DNA from: Halodesulfovibrio aestuarii
Lineage (GTDB): Bacteria > Desulfobacterota > Desulfovibrionia > Desulfovibrionales > Desulfovibrionaceae
Strand: one strand, 5' to 3'
NCBI RefSeq assembly: GCF_050571805.1
Contig: NZ_CP192219.1
DNA length: 64,000 nucleotides
Each line of letters opens with the position of its first letter. Position 1 is the stretch's first letter. The position numbers and the translations under genes are program-made. Under the pieces are notes generated by a model, which was not told where the DNA came from, did not search any database, and saw nothing but the letters and a program-made list of their open reading frames with translations. Shown piece by piece: positions 17,929 to 27,024 of this stretch.

Positions 17929-19746
17929 CTATGAGGCAGTGTTCGCGTGGAGACGCAACTCTTCTGTAACCGTTGTAATCCGATTGGTTGTTTCTTCCAG
18001 ATTTGTAATTACCTGTGTTGCCCCTTCAACTTCTTCTCCGGAAGCTGCCACTATTTTTTCCATCTTCACTAACGCAGATGAAACCTGTGCATATTCATTA
18101 GCTTGCCTGTCTGCAGCTTCAGAAATTTGCAATGAGCGATCATATGTTGTTTCTGCACCATCAGCTATTCGCTTAAAGCGCTCCCCTGAATCCTCAGCAA
18201 GGGTTGCTGTTTCAGTAATATCTTGTGCAATGCCATCCATTGATTGCGCATTAACCTGAGTTGCCTGCTGGATGCCGGAGATCGTGTGATCCACCTTTTT
18301 AGTGGCTTCCATTGTTTTTTCAGCCAGTTTGCGCACCTCATCAGCAACAACGGCGAACCCTCTGCCAGCTTCGCCCGCTCTTGCTGCTTCAATTGCGGCG
18401 TTGAGTGCAAGCAAGTTTGTCTGGTCAGCGATATCAGAAATAACCACCATGACTTGGTTGATGGATTCTGCCTGACGATCAAGCTGACTCATTTGCTCCT
18501 GCAACATGTTAGCTTTTTTGTGGACAGCTTTGATGGATGAAAGAGACTTTTCAATCATTTGGGAACCTTCACGAACAGTTTCTAGCTCTGTTTTGCCCTG
18601 TGACATGGCTTGATTAGCAAGTTCTTTAATAAGAATTGCTGCTTGGTGGAGGTTATCCATTGCGTGATCAACTTCACTCATCTGATTGATTTGATCATAC
18701 GATTTTTCGCCTACAGTACTCATGTGACCGGTAAGAGTATCCATCATTGATTTACTCTCGACAGCAGCTTGCTCTAACGTATGAGCTGTACGCAAAATTT
18801 CATCATATGAAGTTTGAAGATCCTGTCTACTTTTCTCTGCTTCATTTTGAGCTAATGCTGCGGCCTGTGCTTTATCCCGTGCATCTAAAGTTGCTCTATG
18901 CAAATCGTTATGACCGGTTACAAGTTCTTTCGACATCAAGTTCATTGCTACAGCTAATTCTGATAGTTCATCAGTTCCGTCTGTAGGTATATGCAAATCA
19001 AGCTGACCAGCTGCGATGTCTTTTGCCCCTTTCGTAACAGTCGAGAGTGGTCTTAAGATACTGCGGATAATAAAGGCACAAAGGAACATGATACCTATAA
19101 GAAAAATACCAAATAGTGTTGCGACAAAAATGATTCTTGGACGGGCAAGACTCATCAGATTTTTTTTAAACGCTATCTGGTTCTTCAATATATTAGACAT
19201 GTAGATGCCAGTACCAATCCAAATGTCTGTTCCATCAATAAACTGCGCTGAGCCAATTTTAGGTTGCAGTCCTTCCCCCGGTTTATTCCAGTCAAACTCT
19301 GTAATGCCACCACCGGCCTTAGCCAGCTTGAATAATTCCTGAATAATATAGGTTCCGTCTGGTCCTTTCAGTTGACTAAGGTCTTTGTTTATCAAAGATG
19401 TATTAGCTCCATGAGCTACACAAGTAGTCCCCCTGTATGCATAAAAATAACCAGACTTATCTTTTTCAAAACGAATTCTGGTAAAGGCATTTTGAATGAT
19501 CTTCTCCTGCTCTGCTGGATCCGATACATTTTGTAGTGAAGCAGCAAGCGCGCTGGAAAGGATTGTTGTTGCTGCAGTTATTTTTTCTTTTTCCTGAATG
19601 GCCATTCTTTTATTTACTTCAACCGAGCTCGTATCCATGAGCATGTTGGACGCTTGCCAGTATTCAAAAAGCAATCCCCCAAGTGAAAGTAGAAGCAAGG
19701 CGAAAAGTAGTTGAATTCTAGTAGCGATTTTAAATTTTCGTAACAT
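17929..19746 (-). CDS. Methyl-accepting chemotaxis protein with single-Cache (sCache_2) sensor
   Basis: 605 residues. TM1 at about 12-30, a periplasmic sCache_2 domain (SGYFYAYRG, LKGPDGTYIIQEL, QFIDGTDIWIGTGIY) to about 200, TM2 at about 205-230, HAMP at about 232-285 and a long helical signalling domain. The kinase-control tip reads DQTNLLALNAAIEAARAGE. It would sense a small molecule outside and control CheA/CheY; the ligand cannot be deduced. It is the largest intact gene of the tRNA-Ser island and stands alone with its own terminator, so it is cargo rather than part of a local chemotaxis operon. No C-terminal CheR-binding pentapeptide is seen. Confidence 0.93.
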   Translation of the reverse strand: MLRKFKIATRIQLLFALLLLSLGGLLFEYWQASNMLMDTSSVEVNKRMAIQEKEKITAATTILSSALAASLQNVSDPAEQEKIIQNAFTRIRFEKDKSGYFYAYRGTTCVAHGANTSLINKDLSQLKGPDGTYIIQELFKLAKAGGGITEFDWNKPGEGLQPKIGSAQFIDGTDIWIGTGIYMSNILKNQIAFKKNLMSLARPRIIFVATLFGIFLIGIMFLCAFIIRSILRPLSTVTKGAKDIAAGQLDLHIPTDGTDELSELAVAMNLMSKELVTGHNDLHRATLDARDKAQAAALAQNEAEKSRQDLQTSYDEILRTAHTLEQAAVESKSMMDTLTGHMSTVGEKSYDQINQMSEVDHAMDNLHQAAILIKELANQAMSQGKTELETVREGSQMIEKSLSSIKAVHKKANMLQEQMSQLDRQAESINQVMVVISDIADQTNLLALNAAIEAARAGEAGRGFAVVADEVRKLAEKTMEATKKVDHTISGIQQATQVNAQSMDGIAQDITETATLAEDSGERFKRIADGAETTYDRSLQISEAADRQANEYAQVSSALVKMEKIVAASGEEVEGATQVITNLEETTNRITTVTEELRLHANTAS

Positions 19747-20071
19747 CGTAGTTTACTTCTATATTCTGTTAAAGATTGACCAATAATTTTGCCAAATTAA
19801 ATACTACAACGAGTAGTCCCCCTAAGACATTCGACCATTGTTGTATATTTATCACGATAACCCAGTGCTTATATCATATGGCAATGGAAAATATTGCAAA
19901 GCACGTCCCAATAGGACTTTACCCTTAATTTTGTAGCAGAATCACCCCCCATAGTTACTATTTTCCCCAGCTAACCCTCACCAATATAAAATCGACTATC
20001 CAAGCCCAACTACAGGCCAACAAGTTAAAGACGTACTTATCCAAGACCATTCAACTATAGCAGAGAGTGTT

Positions 20072-20398
20072 ATGGACAAACTCACACCGAGCCAAAATAT
20101 CGTCTTCAATAATATTGGGGTGGTAGATAAGGTTGGTAGTAGATTTGCTAAACGCGTTACGATAATTTCGGAAGAAAATGCATTTTTCATTAATCTAACA
20201 ATTCAAGATAGTCATGACTTATCCGCTGAAACTCAAAAAGATAACGAGCACTCCCGAAAGATTTTTCTAGGACTCGAAAATTTCAACGTTGTAACTAATG
20301 CACTTAATTATGGTAAACCTGAAGTATCAGTTGCTTATTCTCGCAACAGCTCCGAAATTGATCTAAAAGACTTTAAAAGCAATCAGTCAAGTCACTGA
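20072..20398 (+). CDS. Hypothetical protein, island ORF, possibly 5'-truncated
   Basis: 108 residues from the ATG at 20072, hydrophilic, no family recognised. The same frame stays open for about 30 codons upstream of the ATG (TTGQQVKDVLIQDH), and there is no ribosome binding site at the ATG. A longer protein may therefore have lost its start. It stands between the chemoreceptor promoter and more degenerate sequence inside the island. Confidence 0.35.
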   Translation: MDKLTPSQNIVFNNIGVVDKVGSRFAKRVTIISEENAFFINLTIQDSHDLSAETQKDNEHSRKIFLGLENFNVVTNALNYGKPEVSVAYSRNSSEIDLKDFKSNQSSH

Positions 20399-20640
20399 TT
20401 ACAATATTTCACTTTACCACTTCGAATAATTACCTCTTCCAATATTCTCTTAGCATTTTCCTGTACACTTTCTTTAGCCTTAGCAGCATTCAAGGTACGT
20501 AAGAAAATTGTACTAATCTACAAAACCATTCTTGAAACTCTGATTAAAAAAGAAAATCAAAAGTTCACTAAGGGAAAAACAAGATTGCCCTCAGTAGATT
20601 TTTAGACTCTTTGTAAAAAGATTAACAAGAATAGGGTATA

Positions 20641-21044
20641 AAAAGACTAGTTGCAGACTTGATGAAAAAGCACAAGGAAGAAGATAAAGGGCTCAAAAAA
20701 GAATTCAAAGGATTCCTTGAACTCTTTCTAGAAAAATTAGCTTGAAAATCAGACAAGGTTTTCAATTTTGAAGCTGACACAGCAAAACCTGAGAGTCCAA
20801 GTATAGATAGAACTGAAAACAAAGGCCAACAACAAGCTGGTATTATTAAACAACAAACCAATATTATTAATTAAAAATATGGACAACCGATGTTATACGA
20901 AGCCTTAAAAAGCGTACTGAGTCTATTTTAACACTTGGTTCAAATGATCTCTTTGGAGACGAAAATAACGCAGGAGCTGTTCAGCAGCACTCCACAGGAA
21001 AGATCCTTCACAAGGGCTACGCCTCAGAACCTCAGGAAAATTGA
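20641..21044 (+). pseudogene. Degraded coding remnants beside the tRNA attachment site
   Basis: A frame with clear coding character starts near 20662 (LMKKHKEEDKGLKKEFKGF), meets an in-frame TGA at 20743-20745 and continues (NFEADTAKPESPSIDRTENK) to TAA at 20872-20874. A second stretch in another frame (20895-21044) reads RTESILTLGSNDLFGDENN. The composition is that of real protein, but stops and frame changes break it. Families not recognised. Remains of phage-type genes are likely given the position next to the att site. Confidence 0.45.
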
Positions 21045-21105
21045 CACGACATGACAAAAAAATGCGGGGCAGATGTGGGGCACAAACCTTATTCCTGAAC
21101 AGAAG

Positions 21106-21168
21106 ACACAAAAAAAGCCCTCACAGTTTTCACTGTAAGGGCTTAATATCATGGCGGAGAGGGAGGGA
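21106..21168. repeat. Proximal att repeat at the intact tRNA-Ser
   Basis: 63 bp matching 15483-15545 with one difference (C to T inside the hairpin loop). It covers 17 nt of the tRNA 3' end plus its terminator (GCCCTCACAG pairing with CTGTAAGGGC; T-run on the minus strand). Confidence 0.88.
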
Positions 21169-21243
21169 TTCGAACCCCCGGAAGGCGCAAACCTTCAACG
21201 GTTTTCAAGACCGCCGCGTTCAACCGAGCTCTGCCACCTCTCC
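21152..21243 (-). tRNA. tRNA-Ser (anticodon UGA)
   Basis: 92 nt including encoded CCA. Acceptor stem GGAGAGG/CCTCTCC, a D-arm, anticodon stem-loop GCGGTCTTGAAAACCGT with anticodon TGA, a long class-II variable arm (GGTTTGCGCCTTCC region) and T-arm GGGTTCGAATCCC. It reads UCA and related Ser codons. Its 3' end is the attachment site of the island on its downstream side. Confidence 0.96.
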
Positions 21244-21340
21244 GTGTTATGTTCTCTGCGAAGCAGAGGTGGTCTGTATAGAGAATTACGATTCAAAGTG
21301 CAAGCACTTATCGCATTCTTTTTAAATTTTTATCCAACCA

Positions 21341-23038
21341 CTAATACGTTACTGAATCTGAGCATTGAAGCAAACCAAACAAAATTCTCAATAAGTTATC
21401 GGGATTAATAGGTTTTCCAACATACTCATTCATTCCTGCGGCAAGAAAAGCTTCTCTGTCACCTTTTAAGGCATGTGCTGTCATAGCCACTACAGGTACG
21501 TCTGATCGCACACAAAAAGACGTTGATTCACGAATCCTGCGTGTTGCTTCAAGACCATCCATCTGCGGCATGGCGATATCCATTAGCACCACATCGTATG
21601 CCTCTTTCTTTACCGCTTCCAGTGCCTCAATACCATTCGTCGCAAGATCAACTTCAAAGCCCTGTTTTTTTAAAAAAATATCCATATATTTTAGGTTCAC
21701 GGCATTATCATCCACGACAAGAACTTTCTTAGAGCTGCCAAGTTCTGGTTTAGCCAGAGCATTTTCCCGAGTTGCCACCTCGCCTCGCTCATTTAGCTTA
21801 CCAAGCTGAAACGGGAGCGTAAAAAAGAACTCTGCACCTTCTCCCGGTGCGCTGGTAACCTCAAGCTTGCCTCCCATTAATTCAACAAGCTTGCGACAAA
21901 TGGCTAACCCAAGTCCAGTTCCTTGATATTGCCGCGACACGGAGCTATCAGACTGGACAAAACGCTCAAAAATTGCCTCCTGATGCTCCTTGAGAATACC
22001 AATTCCGCTATCCTTAATGGAAAACCGTAACTGAGCCCACTCATGTTTTAACTCTACCAGTTCAACAGCTAGATGAACAGTTCCGGCATCAGTGAACTTC
22101 AAAGCATTATCAAGCAAATTAACTATCACTTGTCTGATTCGAGAAAAATCACCTACGATTACATCTGGCACATCATCAGGAACAGTAAAAACTAAATTCA
22201 AGCAACGCTCTTCTGCACGATGGAAAAACATTGTACGTAGGGCAGAAAGACGCTTTCGGAGCCTGAATGCTTGCCTGTCTACCTCCATAACTCCCGCTTC
22301 AATCTTTGAAAAATCCAAAATCTGGTTGATTAGAACAAGCAGCGACTCTGCTGAATTTTCAACAGCTTCAAGATATTCCCGCTGCTCTGCATCAAGTTCT
22401 GTATCAAGCGCCAGATCAAGCATACCAAGCAAGCCATTCATTGGAGTGCGTATCTCATGACTCATTGTTGTCAGAAACTCACTTTTGGCTTTATCTGCCG
22501 CCTCAGCGGAATCTTTAGCAGCTCTTAGCTCATGCGTCATTTCTACTTCACGCGGTATTTCACTAGTACATTCCAGTAGTAATGGTGCACCTTGCTCCGA
22601 CGACAAAGGAATATATTGAATACTGCGGTGCACACCTGTAGTGGGATGCCGTTCCGTAATTATCTGACTTTCGCCTTCAGCAAGAGCTGTTTGAAGTGAA
22701 TGTATGCGTCTGCCATTGTGCAAACACGATTCAGTCTTCATCTCTCCCCAGACTGGATCGCCCGATGCAGCAGTGGAGTACGCAATACTTCCGTCGTCCG
22801 TATAAGCGGTTACACCAACGGGGACAGCGCGCAATATATCCCTCAGCAACGATGCTTCACGCTTCGCTGCCGCTGCTTCCTGCTCCAGACTAGCAGAATA
22901 TGCTTCAAGCTCGACAATTTTTTCAATTGCTGTCGTCAAATCAACCGGATCAAACATACATCGGTCTTTGCCCGTTATAGGACTCAACAACATGCAATTA
23001 TCTATATCTTTATCCACATGCGCCCCCACTTCTTGCAC
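21341..23038 (-). CDS. Hybrid sensor histidine kinase/response regulator
   Basis: 565 residues without membrane segments. An N-terminal coiled coil is followed by a PAS-like region (about 65-165), HisKA with the phospho-acceptor in TMSHEIRTPMNG (about 195), a HATPase domain (N box DNALKF, GIGI, GTGLGLAI) and a C-terminal receiver with acceptor Asp in VVLMDIAMPQMDG. The annotated GTG at 23038 has no good ribosome binding site; the ATG at codon 28 (MFDPVDL) is an alternative start. No HPt domain follows, so phosphate probably passes to a separate protein. It is divergent from qrcA but no functional link is known. Confidence 0.9.
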   Translation of the reverse strand: MQEVGAHVDKDIDNCMLLSPITGKDRCMFDPVDLTTAIEKIVELEAYSASLEQEAAAAKREASLLRDILRAVPVGVTAYTDDGSIAYSTAASGDPVWGEMKTESCLHNGRRIHSLQTALAEGESQIITERHPTTGVHRSIQYIPLSSEQGAPLLLECTSEIPREVEMTHELRAAKDSAEAADKAKSEFLTTMSHEIRTPMNGLLGMLDLALDTELDAEQREYLEAVENSAESLLVLINQILDFSKIEAGVMEVDRQAFRLRKRLSALRTMFFHRAEERCLNLVFTVPDDVPDVIVGDFSRIRQVIVNLLDNALKFTDAGTVHLAVELVELKHEWAQLRFSIKDSGIGILKEHQEAIFERFVQSDSSVSRQYQGTGLGLAICRKLVELMGGKLEVTSAPGEGAEFFFTLPFQLGKLNERGEVATRENALAKPELGSSKKVLVVDDNAVNLKYMDIFLKKQGFEVDLATNGIEALEAVKKEAYDVVLMDIAMPQMDGLEATRRIRESTSFCVRSDVPVVAMTAHALKGDREAFLAAGMNEYVGKPINPDNLLRILFGLLQCSDSVTY

Positions 23039-23522
23039 ATATACATGAAATCACTCTATCCAGTATCATACCTTCAAAAAAAAATCTTCATATTATACGA
23101 CATTCACAGACATAATTAGCAACCAGTCTTCTGGTAAGAAGTTTAGTCGATAACGTACTGCTAATTCCAGTGTTCTCTACAATAAAAGAACAAACTAAAT
23201 ATTTTTTGCACAAGCCTTAAAAAACTACTATTTTACTCTATTTCACCTCATAACAATCTATTTTATATAATTATTCCACACTGTTTGCACTTTCAAACAG
23301 TAAGATTCCAGTGGTTTTTTTTGTATCAAAAACTTTATTTTTATGTTTTAGAAACAGAGTTAATGGGTATGTCACACTCGCTAAATGTGTACATTTCAGA
23401 AGGGTTAGTTACCGCTCGTGAAAAATTTCACCTTGACGCAATTGCCCCTAAGAAGTAGACACAGCGGTGTGGTAATGTGGGCTTTTTTTCAATATTTTAA
23501 ACCAGCTATGAGGCGAAGGGTT
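23039..23522. other. Divergent intergenic region before qrcA
   Basis: About 480 bp, AT-rich, between the hybrid kinase and qrcA. An open frame from GTG 23418 joins qrcA but its first 35 codons lack family similarity. No promoter motif could be assigned with confidence. Confidence 0.4.
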
Positions 23523-24155
23523 ATGGAGGAGAGGCTTTTACATCCTGCCGACGGGAACAGTACGTCACGCCAATTTGGCGGCGCGGCCCCGTTCTTCGTA
23601 GGTCTGGTAGTGGCACTCATCTTTGGTTGGTGGGCTTTCCCTGGACTGCTTTTTTCAGAACAGGAACAGCCTATTAATTTCAGCCATAAGGTGCATATTC
23701 AAGACGCAGAAATGGAATGTTCTGCGTGCCATTCTTTCCGTGAAGACGGCACTTTTGCCGGCCTTCCGACAACTGAAAGCTGTGCCGAATGTCACAGCGA
23801 CGAACCACTCGGGGAAGATCCGGAAGAAGCACGCTTCATTAAGGAGTATGTTCAGACCGGTAAAGAAGTTAAATGGCATGTGTATCAAGCACAGCCAGAT
23901 AACGTCTTCTTCAGTCATGCTGCTCACTCTTTGGAATCATGCAACTCTTGTCATGACTTCAAAGAAACCGAGCTCTGCTCCCAGTGTCACATTGATGTGG
24001 CCAATATGGACAAGGCCCCGACTTACTATGAAAACAAGCTGACCAAGTACAGCAAACAGACCATGAAGATGTGGCAATGTGAACGCTGCCATGCTCATCC
24101 AGAGCACTTTGGCGTTACTCGTTCCAACAACGCATGCTTCGTCTGTCATAAGTAA
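23523..24155 (+). CDS. qrcA: Quinone reductase complex hexahaem cytochrome c subunit
   Basis: 210 residues from the ATG at 23523, which follows GAGGCGAAGG. One N-terminal membrane anchor (about 22-42) precedes six CXXCH haem sites: CSACH, CAECH, CNSCH, CSQCH, CERCH and CFVCH. That is the haem count of QrcA in Desulfovibrio. QrcABCD takes electrons from periplasmic hydrogenases and formate dehydrogenases through type-I tetrahaem cytochrome c3 and reduces menaquinone for sulfate respiration. QrcA is the electron entry point, exposed to the periplasm. It is followed after 14 bp by qrcB in a clear four-gene operon. Confidence 0.95.
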   Translation: MEERLLHPADGNSTSRQFGGAAPFFVGLVVALIFGWWAFPGLLFSEQEQPINFSHKVHIQDAEMECSACHSFREDGTFAGLPTTESCAECHSDEPLGEDPEEARFIKEYVQTGKEVKWHVYQAQPDNVFFSHAAHSLESCNSCHDFKETELCSQCHIDVANMDKAPTYYENKLTKYSKQTMKMWQCERCHAHPEHFGVTRSNNACFVCHK

Positions 24156-24169
24156 AAGGGGAGTATCCA

Positions 24170-26242
24170 ATGGCAGTAGATAGACGAGGATTCCTTAAGT
24201 TTGTTGCAGGCGCCACCACTGGTGTTCTGGCTACTCCCGTACCTTGGAAGCTCCTTGATGACGCGAGTATCTGGACTCAGAACTGGTCCTGGATTCCACG
24301 AAATGTAGATGGTGCAAACTCCTACGTTTCAACAATCAGTAAATTGTGTCCTTCCGCTGCGGGCATGAAAGTTCGTCTGGTTGGAGAGCGTCCTGTACGC
24401 GTACTTCCAGATGATAACCACCCGCTTTCCATGGGTGGCATCACAGCCCTCGCTGTAGCAGAAGTTCAGCTTATGTACTCTCCTTCCCGTGTTAAACGTC
24501 CACTTAAGCATGCCGGTGATGGCGCTTATGTTGCGATTTCATGGGAAGAAGCAGAGAAAATGCTCAAAGAAAACCTCAGAAGAGCAGGTTCCAAAGTTGC
24601 TTATGTATCTGGTGACGAAACCGGTACAATCAACGAACTTCTTTCCGGTATGGCGAAAGAAAGTGGTTCCGAAGACTTCTATGTTATGCCTTCAGAGGTT
24701 CAGCCAGCAGCACTTGCTTTTGCTAGCATGAATGGCAAAGGCCAGCTTGGCTACGACATCGAAAATAGCGACTACGTGTTTGCTATCGGTGCTAACATTC
24801 TTGAGTCTTGGGGCACAGTGCTTCGCAACCGCGCAGCATTTAAAAAGTCCCACCCCGCTGCAAAAAAACCAACTGTTAAGTTTGTCTACGCAGGCCCAGT
24901 GCAGAACAACACTGCTGCAGGCGCAGACGAATGGTTACCAGCAAAATCCGGTGCTGAAGCAATCGTAGCAATGGGCATTGCAAATCTGCTTATCAAATCC
25001 GGTGCTACAATTAACGCACCAGACTTTGCAGAGTTCAAAGCGCTTGCCGCTCAGTACACTCCGCAAAAGGTTGCTGCGCTCGCTGGAGTTGCTCCTGCTA
25101 AGCTTAAAGCAATCGCAGCAGAGCTTTCAAAAGCTCAGCGTCCTGTTGTTCTTACCGGTTCTGAATTCGGTCAGGGTACAGGCGTTGCAACTGTTCTTGC
25201 TGGAACCGCAGTTAACATGCTGCTCGGTAGCTTTGGTCGCGAAGGCGGCGTAAAAGCTCTTCCTTTGGCACCGAAAGTTATTGCTTCCGGCATGGATCGT
25301 TCTGAAAGCGCTCAAAAAGACCTCGTGGCCTACCTTTCCCGCATCAGTGCAGGAAAAGTTTCCAAGCCGCGTGCAATGGTCTTCTACGAAGCAAACCCAG
25401 TATACGGTCTGCCTCAGCCTGCAGCTATGGCTAAAGTAATGGATAAGGTTCCATTTAAAGTTGCTTTCACCAGCTTCCTTGATGAAACTGCGAAAGCCTG
25501 TGACCTTATTCTGCCTACTCCGCTCGGTCTTGAACGCTTCGATGACGTGGAAACACCATATGGAATCGGTCAGGCATTCTACAGTCTCGCTCGTCCTGTT
25601 GCGCCTTGCGTAATTGACGGCAAGCCTGCTGCTGACGTGCTTCTGAGTGTTGCTACTCAGCTCAACATGGATCTTGGTTTCGCTACGTTTGAAGAAATTC
25701 TTCAGGCGAAAGCAGAAGCTGCAGGTGCTGATTGGGACAGCCTGATGGAAGGCGAATTCTTTACAAGTGATGCTGTTGCAGAACAGTCTAATCTGCGCAT
25801 TGCCGCAGACGTAATAGGTAAAGCACTTGCTGCTGCACCTAAGGCTGCAAAGCTAAGCATTGCCCCTGTGCAGAAACTGAGCCTCGGCACCCCGAACACC
25901 GCTATTCCACCGTACAACAACAAAACAATTCGTCGTTGGGAACTCCAGAAAAACGAAATGTATGTTGCGATGAACGGAGCAACAGCGCGTGAGCTCGGCG
26001 TGGTAAAACACGACCGTATTAAGCTCAGTAATTCCAGCGGCAGCATCCAGGCCCGTGTGAACATTTTTGAAGGCGTTATGCCAAATACCATTGCAGTGCT
26101 GATGGGCTTTGGCCACACCGCGTTCGATGAGTTCAGCAAAGGCAAAGGCGAAAACGTCATGGAGCTGCTGACTGTTGGTTATGAAGCCGGCACCGGACAA
26201 TCTGTCTGGAACGTTGCTGGTGTAAACGTCAGCAAGGCATAA
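24170..26242 (+). CDS. qrcB: Quinone reductase complex molybdopterin-oxidoreductase-like subunit
   Basis: 690 residues. The twin-arginine signal DRRGFLKFVAG near the start directs export to the periplasm. The body has the fold signatures of the molybdopterin oxidoreductase family (for example LGSFGREGGV, FDDVETPYG, and the C-terminal MNGATARELGV domain). The usual N-terminal Cys cluster for a [4Fe-4S] centre is absent; only LCPSAAG remains. That is as expected for QrcB, which is known to be a structural relative without molybdenum. RBS AAAAGGGGAG. Codon use is regular and the gene lies centrally in the qrc operon. Confidence 0.94.
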   Translation: MAVDRRGFLKFVAGATTGVLATPVPWKLLDDASIWTQNWSWIPRNVDGANSYVSTISKLCPSAAGMKVRLVGERPVRVLPDDNHPLSMGGITALAVAEVQLMYSPSRVKRPLKHAGDGAYVAISWEEAEKMLKENLRRAGSKVAYVSGDETGTINELLSGMAKESGSEDFYVMPSEVQPAALAFASMNGKGQLGYDIENSDYVFAIGANILESWGTVLRNRAAFKKSHPAAKKPTVKFVYAGPVQNNTAAGADEWLPAKSGAEAIVAMGIANLLIKSGATINAPDFAEFKALAAQYTPQKVAALAGVAPAKLKAIAAELSKAQRPVVLTGSEFGQGTGVATVLAGTAVNMLLGSFGREGGVKALPLAPKVIASGMDRSESAQKDLVAYLSRISAGKVSKPRAMVFYEANPVYGLPQPAAMAKVMDKVPFKVAFTSFLDETAKACDLILPTPLGLERFDDVETPYGIGQAFYSLARPVAPCVIDGKPAADVLLSVATQLNMDLGFATFEEILQAKAEAAGADWDSLMEGEFFTSDAVAEQSNLRIAADVIGKALAAAPKAAKLSIAPVQKLSLGTPNTAIPPYNNKTIRRWELQKNEMYVAMNGATARELGVVKHDRIKLSNSSGSIQARVNIFEGVMPNTIAVLMGFGHTAFDEFSKGKGENVMELLTVGYEAGTGQSVWNVAGVNVSKA

Positions 26243-26254
26243 GGGACGAGCGTC

Positions 26255-27019
26255 ATGCAAACTAAAGAATTCACTATAAAATGGGGCATGGCAATTGACC
26301 TCGACAAATGCACCGGTTGTGGTGCCTGCATGGTTGCATGTCAGGCAGAAAACAACCTTGCACCAATTGCCGATGCTTCCAATAAAATCAAAGTAATGAA
26401 CTGGATCACAGTCTACGAACTGTCCAACGGTAAACCTTACCCTGAACACGACGTAGCCTACCTGCCTCGCCCTTGTCAGCAGTGTGGTCATCCGCCTTGC
26501 GTTTCTGTTTGTCCGGTTATCGCGACTGACAAAAACGAAGAAGGCGGAATCGTCAGCCAGGTAACTCCTCGTTGCATCGGCTGTCGTTACTGCATGGCTG
26601 CCTGCCCTTACCACGCACGCTACTTTAACTGGCGTGATCCGGTATGGCCTGGTGGACTTGAAAAAGCTCTTACTCCTGACGTATCTGTACGTCCTCGCGG
26701 TGTTGTAGAAAAATGTACTTTCTGTCACCACCGCTGGATGGCTGCAAAAGATAAAGCTATCGTTGAAGGTCGTGATCCTATGGATCTGGCTGAAGGCGAA
26801 TACGTTACTTCCTGTACCGAGGCATGTCCTAACGGTGCAATCACCTTCGGCGACCTAAACAACGAAGAACATGAAGTAGCTAAGCTTGCTAGCTCCAAAC
26901 ACGCTCACAGATTGCTCGAACGTCTTGGTGCCCACACTCAGGTTTACTACGTAAGCCGCCGTGAATGGGTTCTGCGTCAGCTCGATAACTATCTGGAAGA
27001 CGAAAAGGTTAAGGGGTAA
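26255..27019 (+). CDS. qrcC: Quinone reductase complex iron-sulfur subunit
   Basis: 254 residues with four cysteine clusters: CTGCGACMVAC (about 22), CQQCGHPPCVSVCP (about 75), CIGCRYCMAACPYH (about 107) and CTFCHHR with the distal CTEACP (about 152-190). This is the four-cluster layout of DMSO-reductase-type electron-transfer subunits. It should carry electrons from QrcA to the membrane subunit QrcD. There is no own export signal; the family is exported with the Tat partner. Begins 12 bp after qrcB and ends 5 bp before qrcD. Confidence 0.95.
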   Translation: MQTKEFTIKWGMAIDLDKCTGCGACMVACQAENNLAPIADASNKIKVMNWITVYELSNGKPYPEHDVAYLPRPCQQCGHPPCVSVCPVIATDKNEEGGIVSQVTPRCIGCRYCMAACPYHARYFNWRDPVWPGGLEKALTPDVSVRPRGVVEKCTFCHHRWMAAKDKAIVEGRDPMDLAEGEYVTSCTEACPNGAITFGDLNNEEHEVAKLASSKHAHRLLERLGAHTQVYYVSRREWVLRQLDNYLEDEKVKG

Positions 27020-27024
27020 CAGTC

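Larger units (their letters stand above)
15483..21168. mobile_element. Genomic island integrated at tRNA-Ser(UGA)
   Basis: About 5.6 kb bounded by the 63-bp direct repeat. It carries mntA/hepT, a decayed IS481-type insertion, a methyl-accepting chemotaxis protein and several broken or orphan reading frames next to the tRNA. No intact integrase is present. The region next to the intact tRNA (20400-21100), where an integrase normally sits, contains only disrupted coding remnants. The element is therefore probably immobile by itself. Confidence 0.78.

Noticed and set aside
20743..20745. Selenocysteine codon in the broken island gene
   Set aside because: No SECIS-like hairpin is evident directly after the TGA and the frame nearby is otherwise degraded.
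21041..21408. Plus-strand frames over tRNA-Ser (94 and 85 codons)
   Set aside because: They are antisense readings of the tRNA, a common false gene call.
23418..23522. Longer qrcA start at GTG 23418
   Set aside because: No ribosome binding site and no family similarity before codon 36; ATG 23523 has GAGGCGAAGG and fits known QrcA.
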